Assembly (NCBI GenBank): GCA_947174575.1
Contig: CAMWJM010000055.1
Location: 1-7,318 of the forward strand
Source of the DNA: an uncultured Alistipes sp.
GTDB taxonomy: Bacteria > Bacteroidota > Bacteroidia > Bacteroidales > Rikenellaceae
DNA length: 7,318 bases
Direction of reading: 5' to 3'
Shown: positions 1-5,902 of the stretch, in pieces
Layout: each line of letters starts with the position of its first letter
How positions within the stretch are numbered: position 1 is the stretch's first letter
The notes under the pieces: model-generated
Told to the model about the DNA's origin: nothing
The model's input: the letters and a program-made list of their open reading frames with translations, nothing else
Database searches by the model: none
Made by a program: the position numbers and the translations under genes

Positions 1-505
1 CGCTGTAGCCCACGCAGATCGCCCCGTGGACGAAGCACTCGACCTCGGCGTCGGTCGCCGCGCAAACGGCGCGGATTTCGTCGAGCGACAGCGCCCGTTC
101 GAGAATCACCCGCGCGAAGCCCGCCTCGCCCAGAAAACGGGCCTGCTCGGGCGTACGCACCGACACCTGCGTGGAGGCATGCAGCTCCACGGGCAAATCC
201 ATGCGCCGCAGGGCCATGTCCTGCACGATCAGGGCGTCGACCCCGGCGGCGATCAACTCGCGCGCCTGCCGCTCGGCATCGGCCAGCTCGCTGTCCCACA
301 GCAGGGTGTTGAGCGTGGCATGCACCCGCACGCCGTAGCGGTGGGCATATTCGGCGACCCGGGCGATCTCTTCGGTGCTGTTGCCCGCCGCCTGCCGTGC
401 TCCGAAGCGCGCACCCCCGATGTAGACGGCATCGGCGCCGCTGTCGACGGCTGCGACGGCGGAAGCGTAATCTTTGGCGGGAGCCAGTAACTCGACGGCT
501 TTCAC
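1..505 (-). CDS. Peptidase U32 family protein, N-terminal part (runs off the left edge)
   Basis: About 168 residues are visible, starting at a GTG (503-505). The translation opens with VKAVELLAPAKDY, matching the usual U32 opening (M-x-x-x-ELLAPAG), followed by a TIM-barrel-like pattern: SGADAVYIGG (residues 22-31), HATLNTLLW (62-70), ALIVQDMALR (91-100) and ELHASTQVSV (107-116). Near the cut end, ECFVHGAICVGYS (156-168) is the U32 signature block. An in-frame TAA about 27 nt upstream and the absence of any upstream ATG support the GTG start. Members of this family include collagenase-like PrtC and enzymes such as RlhA and TrhP that hydroxylate rRNA or tRNA, so an RNA-modification role is as likely as proteolysis. 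The substrate cannot be chosen from this fragment. The gene is divergent from serS, and the C-terminal half lies outside the window. Confidence 0.9.
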   Translation of the reverse strand, partial: MKAVELLAPAKDYASAVAAVDSGADAVYIGGARFGARQAAGNSTEEIARVAEYAHRYGVRVHATLNTLLWDSELADAERQARELIAAGVDALIVQDMALRRMDLPVELHASTQVSVRTPEQARFLGEAGFARVILERALSLDEIRAVCAATDAEVECFVHGAICVGYS

Positions 506-524
506 GGGAAGAGGTAATTTTCTA

Positions 525-532
525 CAAAATTA
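525..532 (-). promoter_or_regulatory. Bacteroidota -7 promoter box for the U32 gene
   Basis: Read on the minus strand this is TAATTTTG, an exact match to TAnnTTTG. It ends 19 nt before the GTG start, so the expected transcript has a leader of only about 12-14 nt. No clear -33 TTTG/TTG element lies about 20 nt further upstream, so the call rests on the -7 box and its position. Confidence 0.5.
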
Positions 533-555
533 AGATAATTTTATGAATTGTTTTG

Positions 556-563
556 TAATTTTG
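556..563 (+). promoter_or_regulatory. Bacteroidota -7 promoter box for serS
   Basis: TAATTTTG is an exact match to TAnnTTTG, 28 nt before the serS ATG, and predicts a leader of about 20 nt. It lies in the same 86-bp AT-rich spacer as the oppositely oriented box of the U32 gene. No convincing -33 element is seen. Confidence 0.55.
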
Positions 564-591
564 TCGTCCGTAACAACAATCAATCGATACC

Positions 592-1863
592 ATGCTGACG
601 ATAAAGCAAATCCGCGACGACCGAGCGGCCGCCGTGCGCAAACTGGCCAAAAAAGGGGTCGATGCCGCGCCCGTCGTCGACCGGATTCTGGAGTTGGACG
701 ACCGCCGCAAGGCGCTTCAGGCCGAGCTGGACGAGACGCTCGCCTCGCAGAACAAGGCCGCCAAGGAGATCGGCGCCCTGATGGGTCAGGGCCGCCGCGA
801 CGAGGCCGACGAACGCAAGCGCTTCGTGGCCGACCTCAAAGAGAAATCGGCACGGCTGCAGGACGAATCGAAGACCGTGCAGGAAGAGCTGCAGGCCGCC
901 TTGGTGACGCTGCCCAACTTCCCGGCCGAGATCGTGCCCGAAGGCAAAACGGCCGAAGACAACCTGGTGGTGAAACTCGTGGAGAACTATACGCAGTTGC
1001 CCGAAAATCCGCTGCCCCACTGGGAGCTGGCCCGCAAATACGACATCATCGATTTCGACCTGGGCGTGAAGCTCACGGGCGCGGGCTTCCCCGTCTATAA
1101 GGGCAAGGGCGCTCGACTGCAGCGCGCGCTGATCAACTACTTCCTCGACTGCAACACCCGCGCGGGCTACCAGGAGGTGGAGCCTCCGGTGATGGTCAAC
1201 GAAGCGTCGGGCTTCGGCACGGGGCAGCTGCCCGACAAGGAGGGCCAGATGTACCACGCCACGGTCGACAATTTCTACTTGGTGCCCACGGCCGAAGTGC
1301 CCGTGACGAACATTTTCCGCGACGTGATCCTCGACAAGAGCGACTTCCCCGTGAAGATGACGGCCTACACCCCCTGCTTCCGCCGCGAAGCCGGCTCGTA
1401 CGGCAAGGACGTGCGCGGTCTGAACCGCCTGCACCAGTTCGACAAGGTGGAGATCGTGCAGCTGTCGCTGCCCGAGACCTCGTACGAGGCGCTCGACGGC
1501 ATGGTGGCCCATGTGGAGGGCATCGTGCAGTCGCTGGGGCTGCCCTACCGCATCCTGCGGCTCTGCGGCGGCGACATGTCGTTCACCTCGGCGCTGACCT
1601 ACGACTTCGAGGTCTATTCCGAAGCGCAGAAGCGCTGGTTGGAGGTGTCGTCGGTGTCGAACTTCGAGTCGTTCCAGGCCAACCGTCTGAAGCTCCGCTA
1701 CCGCGACGACGACAAGAAGACCCAGCTGGCCCACACGCTCAACGGCTCGTCGCTGGCCCTGCCCCGCATCGTGGCGGCGCTGCTGGAGAACAACCAGACC
1801 CCCGAGGGCATCCGCATCCCCGAAGTGCTGGTTCCCTACACGGGATTCGAAATGATCGATTAG
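592..1863 (+). CDS. serS: Seryl-tRNA synthetase
   Basis: A 423-residue class II aminoacyl-tRNA synthetase that charges tRNA-Ser (and tRNA-Sec where present) with serine in the cytoplasm, of normal length for bacterial SerRS. The N-terminal region, about residues 30-103, is rich in charged and leucine residues and corresponds to the long antiparallel coiled-coil arm that grips the tRNA-Ser variable arm. The catalytic core follows: a motif 1 region around 186-201 (NTRAGYQEVEPPVMV), the serine-binding TAEVP loop (233-237), motif 2 with FRREAGSYGKDVRGLNRLHQF (263-283), and motif 3 NGSSLALPRIVAALLENNQ (384-402), whose arginine (R392) contacts ATP. The ATG start begins the expected MLTIKQIRDD opening and follows a good promoter box at sensible spacing. 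The gene ends in TAG with no clear terminator behind it. Nothing in the sequence looks degraded or unusual. Confidence 0.98.
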   Translation: MLTIKQIRDDRAAAVRKLAKKGVDAAPVVDRILELDDRRKALQAELDETLASQNKAAKEIGALMGQGRRDEADERKRFVADLKEKSARLQDESKTVQEELQAALVTLPNFPAEIVPEGKTAEDNLVVKLVENYTQLPENPLPHWELARKYDIIDFDLGVKLTGAGFPVYKGKGARLQRALINYFLDCNTRAGYQEVEPPVMVNEASGFGTGQLPDKEGQMYHATVDNFYLVPTAEVPVTNIFRDVILDKSDFPVKMTAYTPCFRREAGSYGKDVRGLNRLHQFDKVEIVQLSLPETSYEALDGMVAHVEGIVQSLGLPYRILRLCGGDMSFTSALTYDFEVYSEAQKRWLEVSSVSNFESFQANRLKLRYRDDDKKTQLAHTLNGSSLALPRIVAALLENNQTPEGIRIPEVLVPYTGFEMID

Positions 1864-1977
1864 CAACGCCACCGCCGATCCGCCCGGCATGCCACGGGAA
1901 CGCCGCCGCATGCGGGACGTTTGCGGACGGGCGATAAAAAATCGACGGCGGAATGCCGATTATTCGCCATAATTTTC

Positions 1978-1985
1978 TATATTTG
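1978..1985 (+). promoter_or_regulatory. Bacteroidota -7 promoter box for the ferredoxin gene
   Basis: TATATTTG exactly matches TAnnTTTG. It ends 35 nt before the ferredoxin ATG and is followed by an AT-rich leader without a Shine-Dalgarno sequence, as is usual in this phylum. It implies that the ferredoxin is transcribed separately from serS. The stretch 1864-1977 between serS and this box holds no gene; I see only weak inverted repeats there. Confidence 0.6.
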
Positions 1986-2020
1986 CAAAACACAACAATT
2001 AACTACAAACAATTTCTATC

Positions 2021-2188
2021 ATGGCTTACAAAATCACCGACTCCTGCGTCGCATGCGGCACCTGCATCGGCGAATGCCCCGTCGAGGCGATCTCGGCCGG
2101 CGATATCTATGTGATCGACGCCGACAAGTGCATCGATTGCGGCACCTGCGCCGGCGTTTGCCCGAGCGAGGCGATCGTTTCGGAATAA
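2021..2188 (+). CDS. Small 2[4Fe-4S] bacterial-type ferredoxin
   Basis: A 55-residue soluble electron carrier. Two CxxCxxCxxxCP motifs are complete: C9-C12-C15-C19-P20 and C37-C40-C43-C47-P48. Each cluster takes three cysteines from one motif and the fourth from the other, so the protein should hold two low-potential [4Fe-4S] clusters, as in clostridial ferredoxins. The two halves are similar to each other (CVACGTCIGECPVEAI and CIDCGTCAGVCPSEAI), the classic internal duplication. The likely role is shuttling electrons in anaerobic metabolism, for example with pyruvate:ferredoxin oxidoreductase, hydrogenase or Rnf; no partner gene is adjacent. The gene is monocistronic, with its own promoter box and an intrinsic terminator starting 20 nt after the stop. 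High expression would be expected for this class but is not shown by the sequence. Confidence 0.95.
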   Translation: MAYKITDSCVACGTCIGECPVEAISAGDIYVIDADKCIDCGTCAGVCPSEAIVSE

Positions 2189-2208
2189 TTCGTCCGCAAC
2201 GAACGACG

Positions 2209-2238
2209 AACGCCCCTCCCATGCGGAGGGGCGTTTTT
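2209..2238 (+). terminator. Intrinsic terminator after the ferredoxin gene
   Basis: An 11-bp perfect GC-rich stem (2209-2219 paired with 2225-2235) closes a 5-nt loop (CATGC) and runs directly into a T-tract (2234-2238). This is a textbook rho-independent terminator ending the ferredoxin transcript. The left arm begins with AA rather than a long A-run, so it is mainly one-directional. Confidence 0.9.
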
Positions 2239-2302
2239 GTTATCCTGCCGTTCCGGTACGGGTTTTGCACCGCTCCCGGCTAAAAAGAGTATGGAAAAAC
2301 AC

Positions 2303-2356
2303 TTTTTCGATAAGCCGAGCACAAAGCCGTCCGAATTTTGCCGCGACGAGAAAAAC
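2303..2356 (+). repeat. Decayed copy of the repeat found at the right end of the window
   Basis: This segment shares the block TTTTCGATAAGCCGAG (2304-2319), then CAAAGCCG, then TTTGCCG and a CGAG-AAAA tail, in the same order and spacing as the tandem units at 7189-7318. Relative to those units it carries substitutions and has lost most of the central palindrome, so its hairpin is broken. It lies in the spacer between the ferredoxin terminator and the small ORF at 2384. Confidence 0.7.
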
Positions 2357-2383
2357 GGAGAGACACAGCACCTGAAAAACGAA

Positions 2384-2566
2384 ATGACGCCGGCCGACAC
2401 CCGCCCGGGCAAGGCCATGCGCATACCGGTCATCACGCAGAACATGCCCGAAAACAGCGCACGCATCGCCCCTGCCGCCGCAGGCGAAGCCCCCACGCAG
2501 CAACAGATCGAACAGGCCGTGACCGCCACAAACCCCTCGGTCGAAAGCATGGAGAGCAGAGGATAA
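2384..2566 (+). CDS. Small hypothetical protein, 60 residues
   Basis: I do not recognise this protein. From the ATG at 2384 it reads MTPADTRPGKAMRIPVITQN and ends with TNPSVESMESRG. It is polar and alanine/proline-rich, with no cysteine, signal peptide or membrane segment. Support for coding is codon composition: about 80% of third positions are G or C (12 of 60 codons end in A or T), higher than the first or second position, as in the neighbouring genes. The frame stays open back to an ATG at 2291, which would give 91 residues, but those extra codons have only about 60% GC3 and are largely the decayed repeat, so I prefer the inner start. A near-match to the -7 box (GAATTTTG, 2333-2340) sits 43 nt before that start. 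The ORF converges on queG with only 13 bp between stops. It could be a remnant of a longer gene. Confidence 0.5.
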   Translation: MTPADTRPGKAMRIPVITQNMPENSARIAPAAAGEAPTQQQIEQAVTATNPSVESMESRG

Positions 2567-2579
2567 AAACGATGCCCGG

Positions 2580-3485
2580 CTATTTTCGGATGTTCCGTTT
2601 GAGCCGCTCCAGCCCGCTGCGCGTGAGGGGCGTTTCACCGAAGCGGGCCGTGAACTCCGCGTCGTCCAATGCGGCCCACTCTTCGGGCGTCATGGCCACG
2701 GGATCGAACAGCGGGTCGAACGCCGGATTGCCGTGCAAGGGGGCGTTCCGGTTGTAGGGACAGCAGCTTTGGCAGCGGTCGCAGCCGAAGATCCAGCCGT
2801 CGAGGTCGACCTCCCCGGAGGGCTGCCGTTCGACGGTGTGGCACGAGATGCAACGCCCGGTGTCGATCGTGCGCGGGGCGACGATGGCGCCCGTCGGGCA
2901 GGAGTCGATGCAGTTGCCGCACCGGCCGCAGCGCGTCCCCTCGAACGGAATGTCGTAGGCCTCCGCCTGGTCGCACAGCAGCAATTCGCCCAATAATACA
3001 TAGGTGCCGAACTGCGGCGTGACCAGCAGCGACTGCCGCCCGATCCACCCCAACCCGGCCTCTACGGCCAGCTGTTTTTCGGCCAGCGGCGCCGTATCGA
3101 CGAACGCGCGGCCCTGCAACCCGGGATGCACGGCTTTCAACGCATCGAAAAGCCGGCCCAGCATGGTCTTGATCGTGGCGTGATAGTCGCGCGCGCAGGC
3201 ATACGACGCCACCTTGGCCCGATGTCCGGCGGGATAGCCCTCGCCCGTGCGGTTCTTGTAGCTCACGGCACAGACCACCGCCGTCCGTGCCCCCTCGACC
3301 AGTAGCCGGGGATCGAAGCGCTTCTCGGCGTTGCGTTCCAGGTACTCCAGCGACGACTGGTAGCCCTCCGAGAGCCATCGGCGAAACCAGCTCTCGTTCT
3401 GCTCCAGACGGCGGCACGGGGCCACTCCGCACAGATCGAAGCCGACATCGGCGGCGAGCGTTTTGATCTTCTTCGGGTCGAGCAT
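2580..3485 (-). CDS. queG: Epoxyqueuosine reductase (cobalamin-dependent, Fe-S)
   Basis: A 301-residue cytoplasmic enzyme for the last step of queuosine synthesis: reduction of epoxyqueuosine to queuosine at the wobble position of GUN-anticodon tRNAs. The N-terminal cobalamin-binding part contains SYKNRTGEGYP (75-85) and the conserved FVDTAPLAEK (128-137), whose aspartate D130 corresponds to the proposed proton donor, then GLGWIGRQSLL (144-154). The ferredoxin-like part has CGRCGNCIDSCPTGAI (186-201), CISC (212-215) and CDRCQSCCPYNR (235-246), enough cysteines for two [4Fe-4S] clusters. At 301 residues it lacks the C-terminal HEAT-like extension of longer QueG proteins such as those of E. coli and B. 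subtilis (about 380). The ATG at 3485 gives the normal MLDPKKIK opening; the open frame continuing upstream only covers the antisense of the next gene. It is divergent from the acyl-CoA synthetase gene. Confidence 0.95.
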   Translation of the reverse strand: MLDPKKIKTLAADVGFDLCGVAPCRRLEQNESWFRRWLSEGYQSSLEYLERNAEKRFDPRLLVEGARTAVVCAVSYKNRTGEGYPAGHRAKVASYACARDYHATIKTMLGRLFDALKAVHPGLQGRAFVDTAPLAEKQLAVEAGLGWIGRQSLLVTPQFGTYVLLGELLLCDQAEAYDIPFEGTRCGRCGNCIDSCPTGAIVAPRTIDTGRCISCHTVERQPSGEVDLDGWIFGCDRCQSCCPYNRNAPLHGNPAFDPLFDPVAMTPEEWAALDDAEFTARFGETPLTRSGLERLKRNIRK

Positions 3486-3500
3486 GATGATATTTTGTGC

Positions 3501-3508
3501 CAAAAGTA
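3501..3508 (-). promoter_or_regulatory. Bacteroidota -7 promoter box for queG
   Basis: On the minus strand the sequence is TACTTTTG, an exact match to TAnnTTTG, ending 15 nt before the queG ATG. Transcription starting 5-8 nt downstream would leave a leader of only about 8-10 nt. No clear -33 element is seen. Confidence 0.45.
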
Positions 3509-3530
3509 GTGATTTTCGAGCGGAAATTCG

Positions 3531-3538
3531 TAATTTTG
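3531..3538 (+). promoter_or_regulatory. Bacteroidota -7 promoter box for the acyl-CoA synthetase gene
   Basis: TAATTTTG exactly matches TAnnTTTG and ends 43 nt before the ATG at 3582, leaving a leader of about 36-38 nt. It is back-to-back with the queG box in the 96-bp divergent spacer. Confidence 0.55.
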
Positions 3539-3581
3539 CAACGAACATCCGCATGTTCCAACGCTCAAAAAGAGACCGCCC

Positions 3582-5249
3582 ATGACTTTCGATACACTCT
3601 ACGACCTGGTTCGCTACAGCGTGGAAAAGTTCGCGTCGCGCATCGCATTCTCGATGTTCGAAGGCGACGACGTGACCTACGCCGAAGCGGGCGAGCGGAT
3701 CGAGAAAGTGCAACGCATCCTCACCGAAGCGGGCCTGCAAGCCGGCGACAAGGTGGCGCTGCTCAGCAGCAGCATGCCCAACTGGGGCATCTGTTACTTC
3801 GCCGTGACCTCGGCCGGCATGGTGGCGGTGCCGATCCTGCCCGACTTCTCGGGCGAAGAACTCGACATGATCATCGAGCACTCCGAAGCCAAAGCCTTGC
3901 TGGTGTCGGACAAGCTCTACACCAAGTTGTCGAAACCGACGCTCGAACGGCTCAATGTCGTAGTGCGCACCAAGAATCTGGCCGTCATCGCCCAGCATGT
4001 CCGCGGCGAAGGTTCGACGGCGATTCCCAGGCCCGACGACCTGGCGGCGATCATCTACACCTCGGGCACGACCTCGAAACCCAAGGGCGTGATGCTCACC
4101 CATGCGGCACTGTGCGCGCAAGTGACGCTCTCGTCGTCGATCTTCCCGGTCGAAGCCGACGACGTGTTCCTCTCGGTGCTGCCCCTGTCGCACACCTACG
4201 AATGCTCGATCGGCTTGATCTACCCCTTCTCGATGGGCGCCCGGGTGGTCTATATGGATCGTCCGCCCACGGCCACGGCCTTGATGCCCGCGCTGCGCGC
4301 CGTGCGTCCCACCGTGATGCTCATCGTGCCGCTCATCATCGAGAAGATCTACCGCCACCAGGTACTGGCCAAATTCAACTCCACGCGCATGTGGCGGACG
4401 CTCTACCGCATCGGCTTCATGCGCCGCTATCTGCATCGCGTGGCGGGCAAGAAGTTGATGAAACTCTTCGGCCGCCGACTGCGCTTCCTGGGCATCGGCG
4501 GCTCGAAACTCGACGGCGGAGCCGAAAAATTCCTGCTCGAATCGGGCGTGCCCTATGCCATCGGCTACGGACTCACGGAAACAGCGCCCCTGCTGGCGGG
4601 CGCGGCACCCTCGCAGGTACGTCTGGGATCGACGGGGCCGCAAGCGCCGGGCGTAACGCTGCGACTGGAGAACGTCAACCCCGACACGCGTCAGGGCGAG
4701 ATCGTGGCCCGCACGCCGAGCATCATGCTCGGATATTTCAAGAATCCCGAAGCCACGGCCGAGGTCTTCACCCCCGACGGCTGGTTCCGCACGGGCGACC
4801 TGGGCGAATTCGACCGCGACGGCTGGCTCTACATCAAAGGCCGCCTCAAAAACATGATCGTAGGCCCGGGCGGCGAGAACATCTACCCCGAGGACATCGA
4901 GAGCGTGTTGAACTCCCACGTCTGCATCGCCGACTCGATCGTCACCGAGCAGGAAGGGCGTCTGGTGGCGCTGGTACACTTCAACCGCGACGAGATCGAA
5001 GCCATGATCGACGACTGGCGCGAAGAGTGGAACACCTACAAGGAGGCGTGGGAAGCCAAGACCGAGCAGCTGAAGAAAGAGATCATGGATTTCGTCAACG
5101 CCAAAGTGGCGCGCTTCTCCCGCATCTCGGAAGTCGTGGAGGAGAAAGAGGAGTTCGTGAAGACCCCGACGCAGAAAATCCGCCGCTTCCTCTACAACCG
5201 CAAGAAGAGCGGCAAACAGCCGAACGCTTCGAAAAACACGAACGAATAG
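3582..5249 (+). CDS. AMP-forming long-chain fatty acid-CoA ligase family protein
   Basis: A 555-residue adenylate-forming enzyme (ANL superfamily) that would activate a fatty acid with ATP to an acyl-adenylate and pass it to CoA. Motifs in order: phosphate-binding loop YTSGTTSKPKGV (159-170), PLSHTYE (201-207), adenine-binding YGLTET (329-334), FRTGDLGEFDRDGWLYIKGR (402-421) with the ribose-binding aspartate D406, hinge region LKNMIVGPGGENIYPEDIE (422-440), and the C-terminal catalytic lysine K532 in TPTQKIRR. A charged, helical insert at about 470-525 (WREEWNTYKEAWEAKTEQLKKE) separates the C-terminal subdomain strands, as in the long-chain acyl-CoA synthetase group (COG1022-like). All key residues are present, so it should be active. 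Chain-length preference, or transfer to ACP rather than CoA, cannot be read from the sequence. It has no transmembrane segment. The gene is monocistronic and ends at a hairpin shared with the opposing gene. Confidence 0.92.
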   Translation: MTFDTLYDLVRYSVEKFASRIAFSMFEGDDVTYAEAGERIEKVQRILTEAGLQAGDKVALLSSSMPNWGICYFAVTSAGMVAVPILPDFSGEELDMIIEHSEAKALLVSDKLYTKLSKPTLERLNVVVRTKNLAVIAQHVRGEGSTAIPRPDDLAAIIYTSGTTSKPKGVMLTHAALCAQVTLSSSIFPVEADDVFLSVLPLSHTYECSIGLIYPFSMGARVVYMDRPPTATALMPALRAVRPTVMLIVPLIIEKIYRHQVLAKFNSTRMWRTLYRIGFMRRYLHRVAGKKLMKLFGRRLRFLGIGGSKLDGGAEKFLLESGVPYAIGYGLTETAPLLAGAAPSQVRLGSTGPQAPGVTLRLENVNPDTRQGEIVARTPSIMLGYFKNPEATAEVFTPDGWFRTGDLGEFDRDGWLYIKGRLKNMIVGPGGENIYPEDIESVLNSHVCIADSIVTEQEGRLVALVHFNRDEIEAMIDDWREEWNTYKEAWEAKTEQLKKEIMDFVNAKVARFSRISEVVEEKEEFVKTPTQKIRRFLYNRKKSGKQPNASKNTNE

Positions 5250-5302
5250 ATACGATACGCCCCCCGGGATCGCACGGCGAGAACCGAAGAGGCCATTGTT
5301 CG

Positions 5303-5340
5303 ACACAGCAGCCCGGACCCTGAAGTCCGGGCTGCTGTGT
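5303..5340. terminator. Perfect 15-bp hairpin between converging genes, probable bidirectional terminator
   Basis: Arms 5303-5317 and 5326-5340 are exact reverse complements (ACACAGCAGCCCGGA on the left) with an 8-nt loop, whose outer C and G could add a sixteenth pair. It lies 54 nt after the acyl-CoA synthetase stop and 20 nt after the stop of the opposing outer-membrane protein gene. Position and stability suggest a shared terminator, but neither side has a T-tract (plus side TGCTTG), which is atypical for an intrinsic terminator. Confidence 0.6.
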
Positions 5341-5359
5341 TGCTTGTCGGGACGGAATT

Positions 5360-5887
5360 TTAAAACGTATAATAGAACCCGAACTTCAGATCGGCCGACG
5401 AAAACCGCAGCCCGAAACCGTCCCCGTCTCCGCCGCTATAAAACTCGCTGCAATAGCCTAAAAATCCGATGCGGGTCAAAAAATGGAACCGATCGGCGAT
5501 CCGAAGTTTCAATCCCGGCTGCAATCCGACTCGAAAGCCGGTCATATCGCCGCATGCGACGGCCGCGCTCCCGTCCAGAAAAAGCGTCAAACGCCCTTTG
5601 TTGTAGAATTTCCACCGGGCGTAAGGGGCAATACCGCATACGACGAAATCCTCGGAGGCAACCACCCCGACCGATCCTCCGACAGACCACCGCCTGTTGA
5701 AATCATAGCCGAATTCGGGTTCCAACGCGAAGGTGTTCATCCCATCTTCGTGCCAATAACCTATCTCTCCGCCGATCCACCACCCTTTGTCCTCGGGAGC
5801 GACGGCCTTTTTCTGCTCTTGGGCGACAACTCCGCTTGCGGCCAATAACAGCGCTGCCGCAAGCACTGAAAACAGAGATTTCTTCAT
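5360..5887 (-). CDS. Small outer-membrane beta-barrel protein, secreted
   Basis: The 175-residue product begins with a clear Sec signal peptide: MKK, a hydrophobic run LFSVLAAALLLAASGVV (5-21) and a likely cleavage site near VVA-QEQ (22/23). The mature part alternates polar and hydrophobic or aromatic residues in segments such as WWIGGEIGYWH, TFALEPEFGYDF, WSVGGSVGVVA, GIAPYARWKFYN, LTLFLDGSAAVA, FRVGLQPGLKLRI, FHFLTRIGFLGY and SADLKFGFYYTF. That is about eight predicted strands, ending in an aromatic C-terminus (Phe-175) typical of BAM-inserted barrels. This fits the OmpA-like/OMP_b-brl class of small barrels common in Bacteroidota. There is no plug domain, TonB box or peptidoglycan-binding domain, and its function is unknown. 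It starts 15 bp after the rarA stop on the same strand with no obvious promoter box in the gap, so co-transcription is likely. Confidence 0.85.
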   Translation of the reverse strand: MKKSLFSVLAAALLLAASGVVAQEQKKAVAPEDKGWWIGGEIGYWHEDGMNTFALEPEFGYDFNRRWSVGGSVGVVASEDFVVCGIAPYARWKFYNKGRLTLFLDGSAAVACGDMTGFRVGLQPGLKLRIADRFHFLTRIGFLGYCSEFYSGGDGDGFGLRFSSADLKFGFYYTF

Positions 5888-5902
5888 AACCGATAATATT
5901 TC

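Noticed and set aside
26..490. 154-codon plus-strand frame at the left end
   Set aside because: It is the antisense of the U32 protein, whose minus-strand translation shows the family signatures.
580..1911. 443-codon open frame on the minus strand across serS
   Set aside because: It is antisense to an unmistakable SerRS with all class II motifs. The histidine-, arginine- and valine-rich product is typical of the complementary strand of GC-rich coding DNA.
1864..1977. Terminator or structured RNA after serS
   Set aside because: A 10-bp palindrome (CCGCATGCGG, 1906-1915) and bulged stems are present, but none is followed by a T-tract and the pairing is weak. This is expected by chance in GC-rich sequence.
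2107..2638. Minus-strand open frames over the ferredoxin-queG spacer
   Set aside because: They run across the ferredoxin gene, its terminator and the queG 3' end. The plus-strand frame has the better codon-position pattern.
3486..5306. Long minus-strand open frame continuous with queG, suggesting a 908-residue fusion
   Set aside because: The upstream part is the antisense shadow of the acyl-CoA synthetase gene. QueG homology starts at the ATG at 3485, and a promoter box precedes it.
3497..5323. 608-codon plus-strand frame overlapping the acyl-CoA synthetase gene
   Set aside because: It is an arginine- and histidine-rich out-of-frame shadow of the 555-residue enzyme and shows no family motif of its own.
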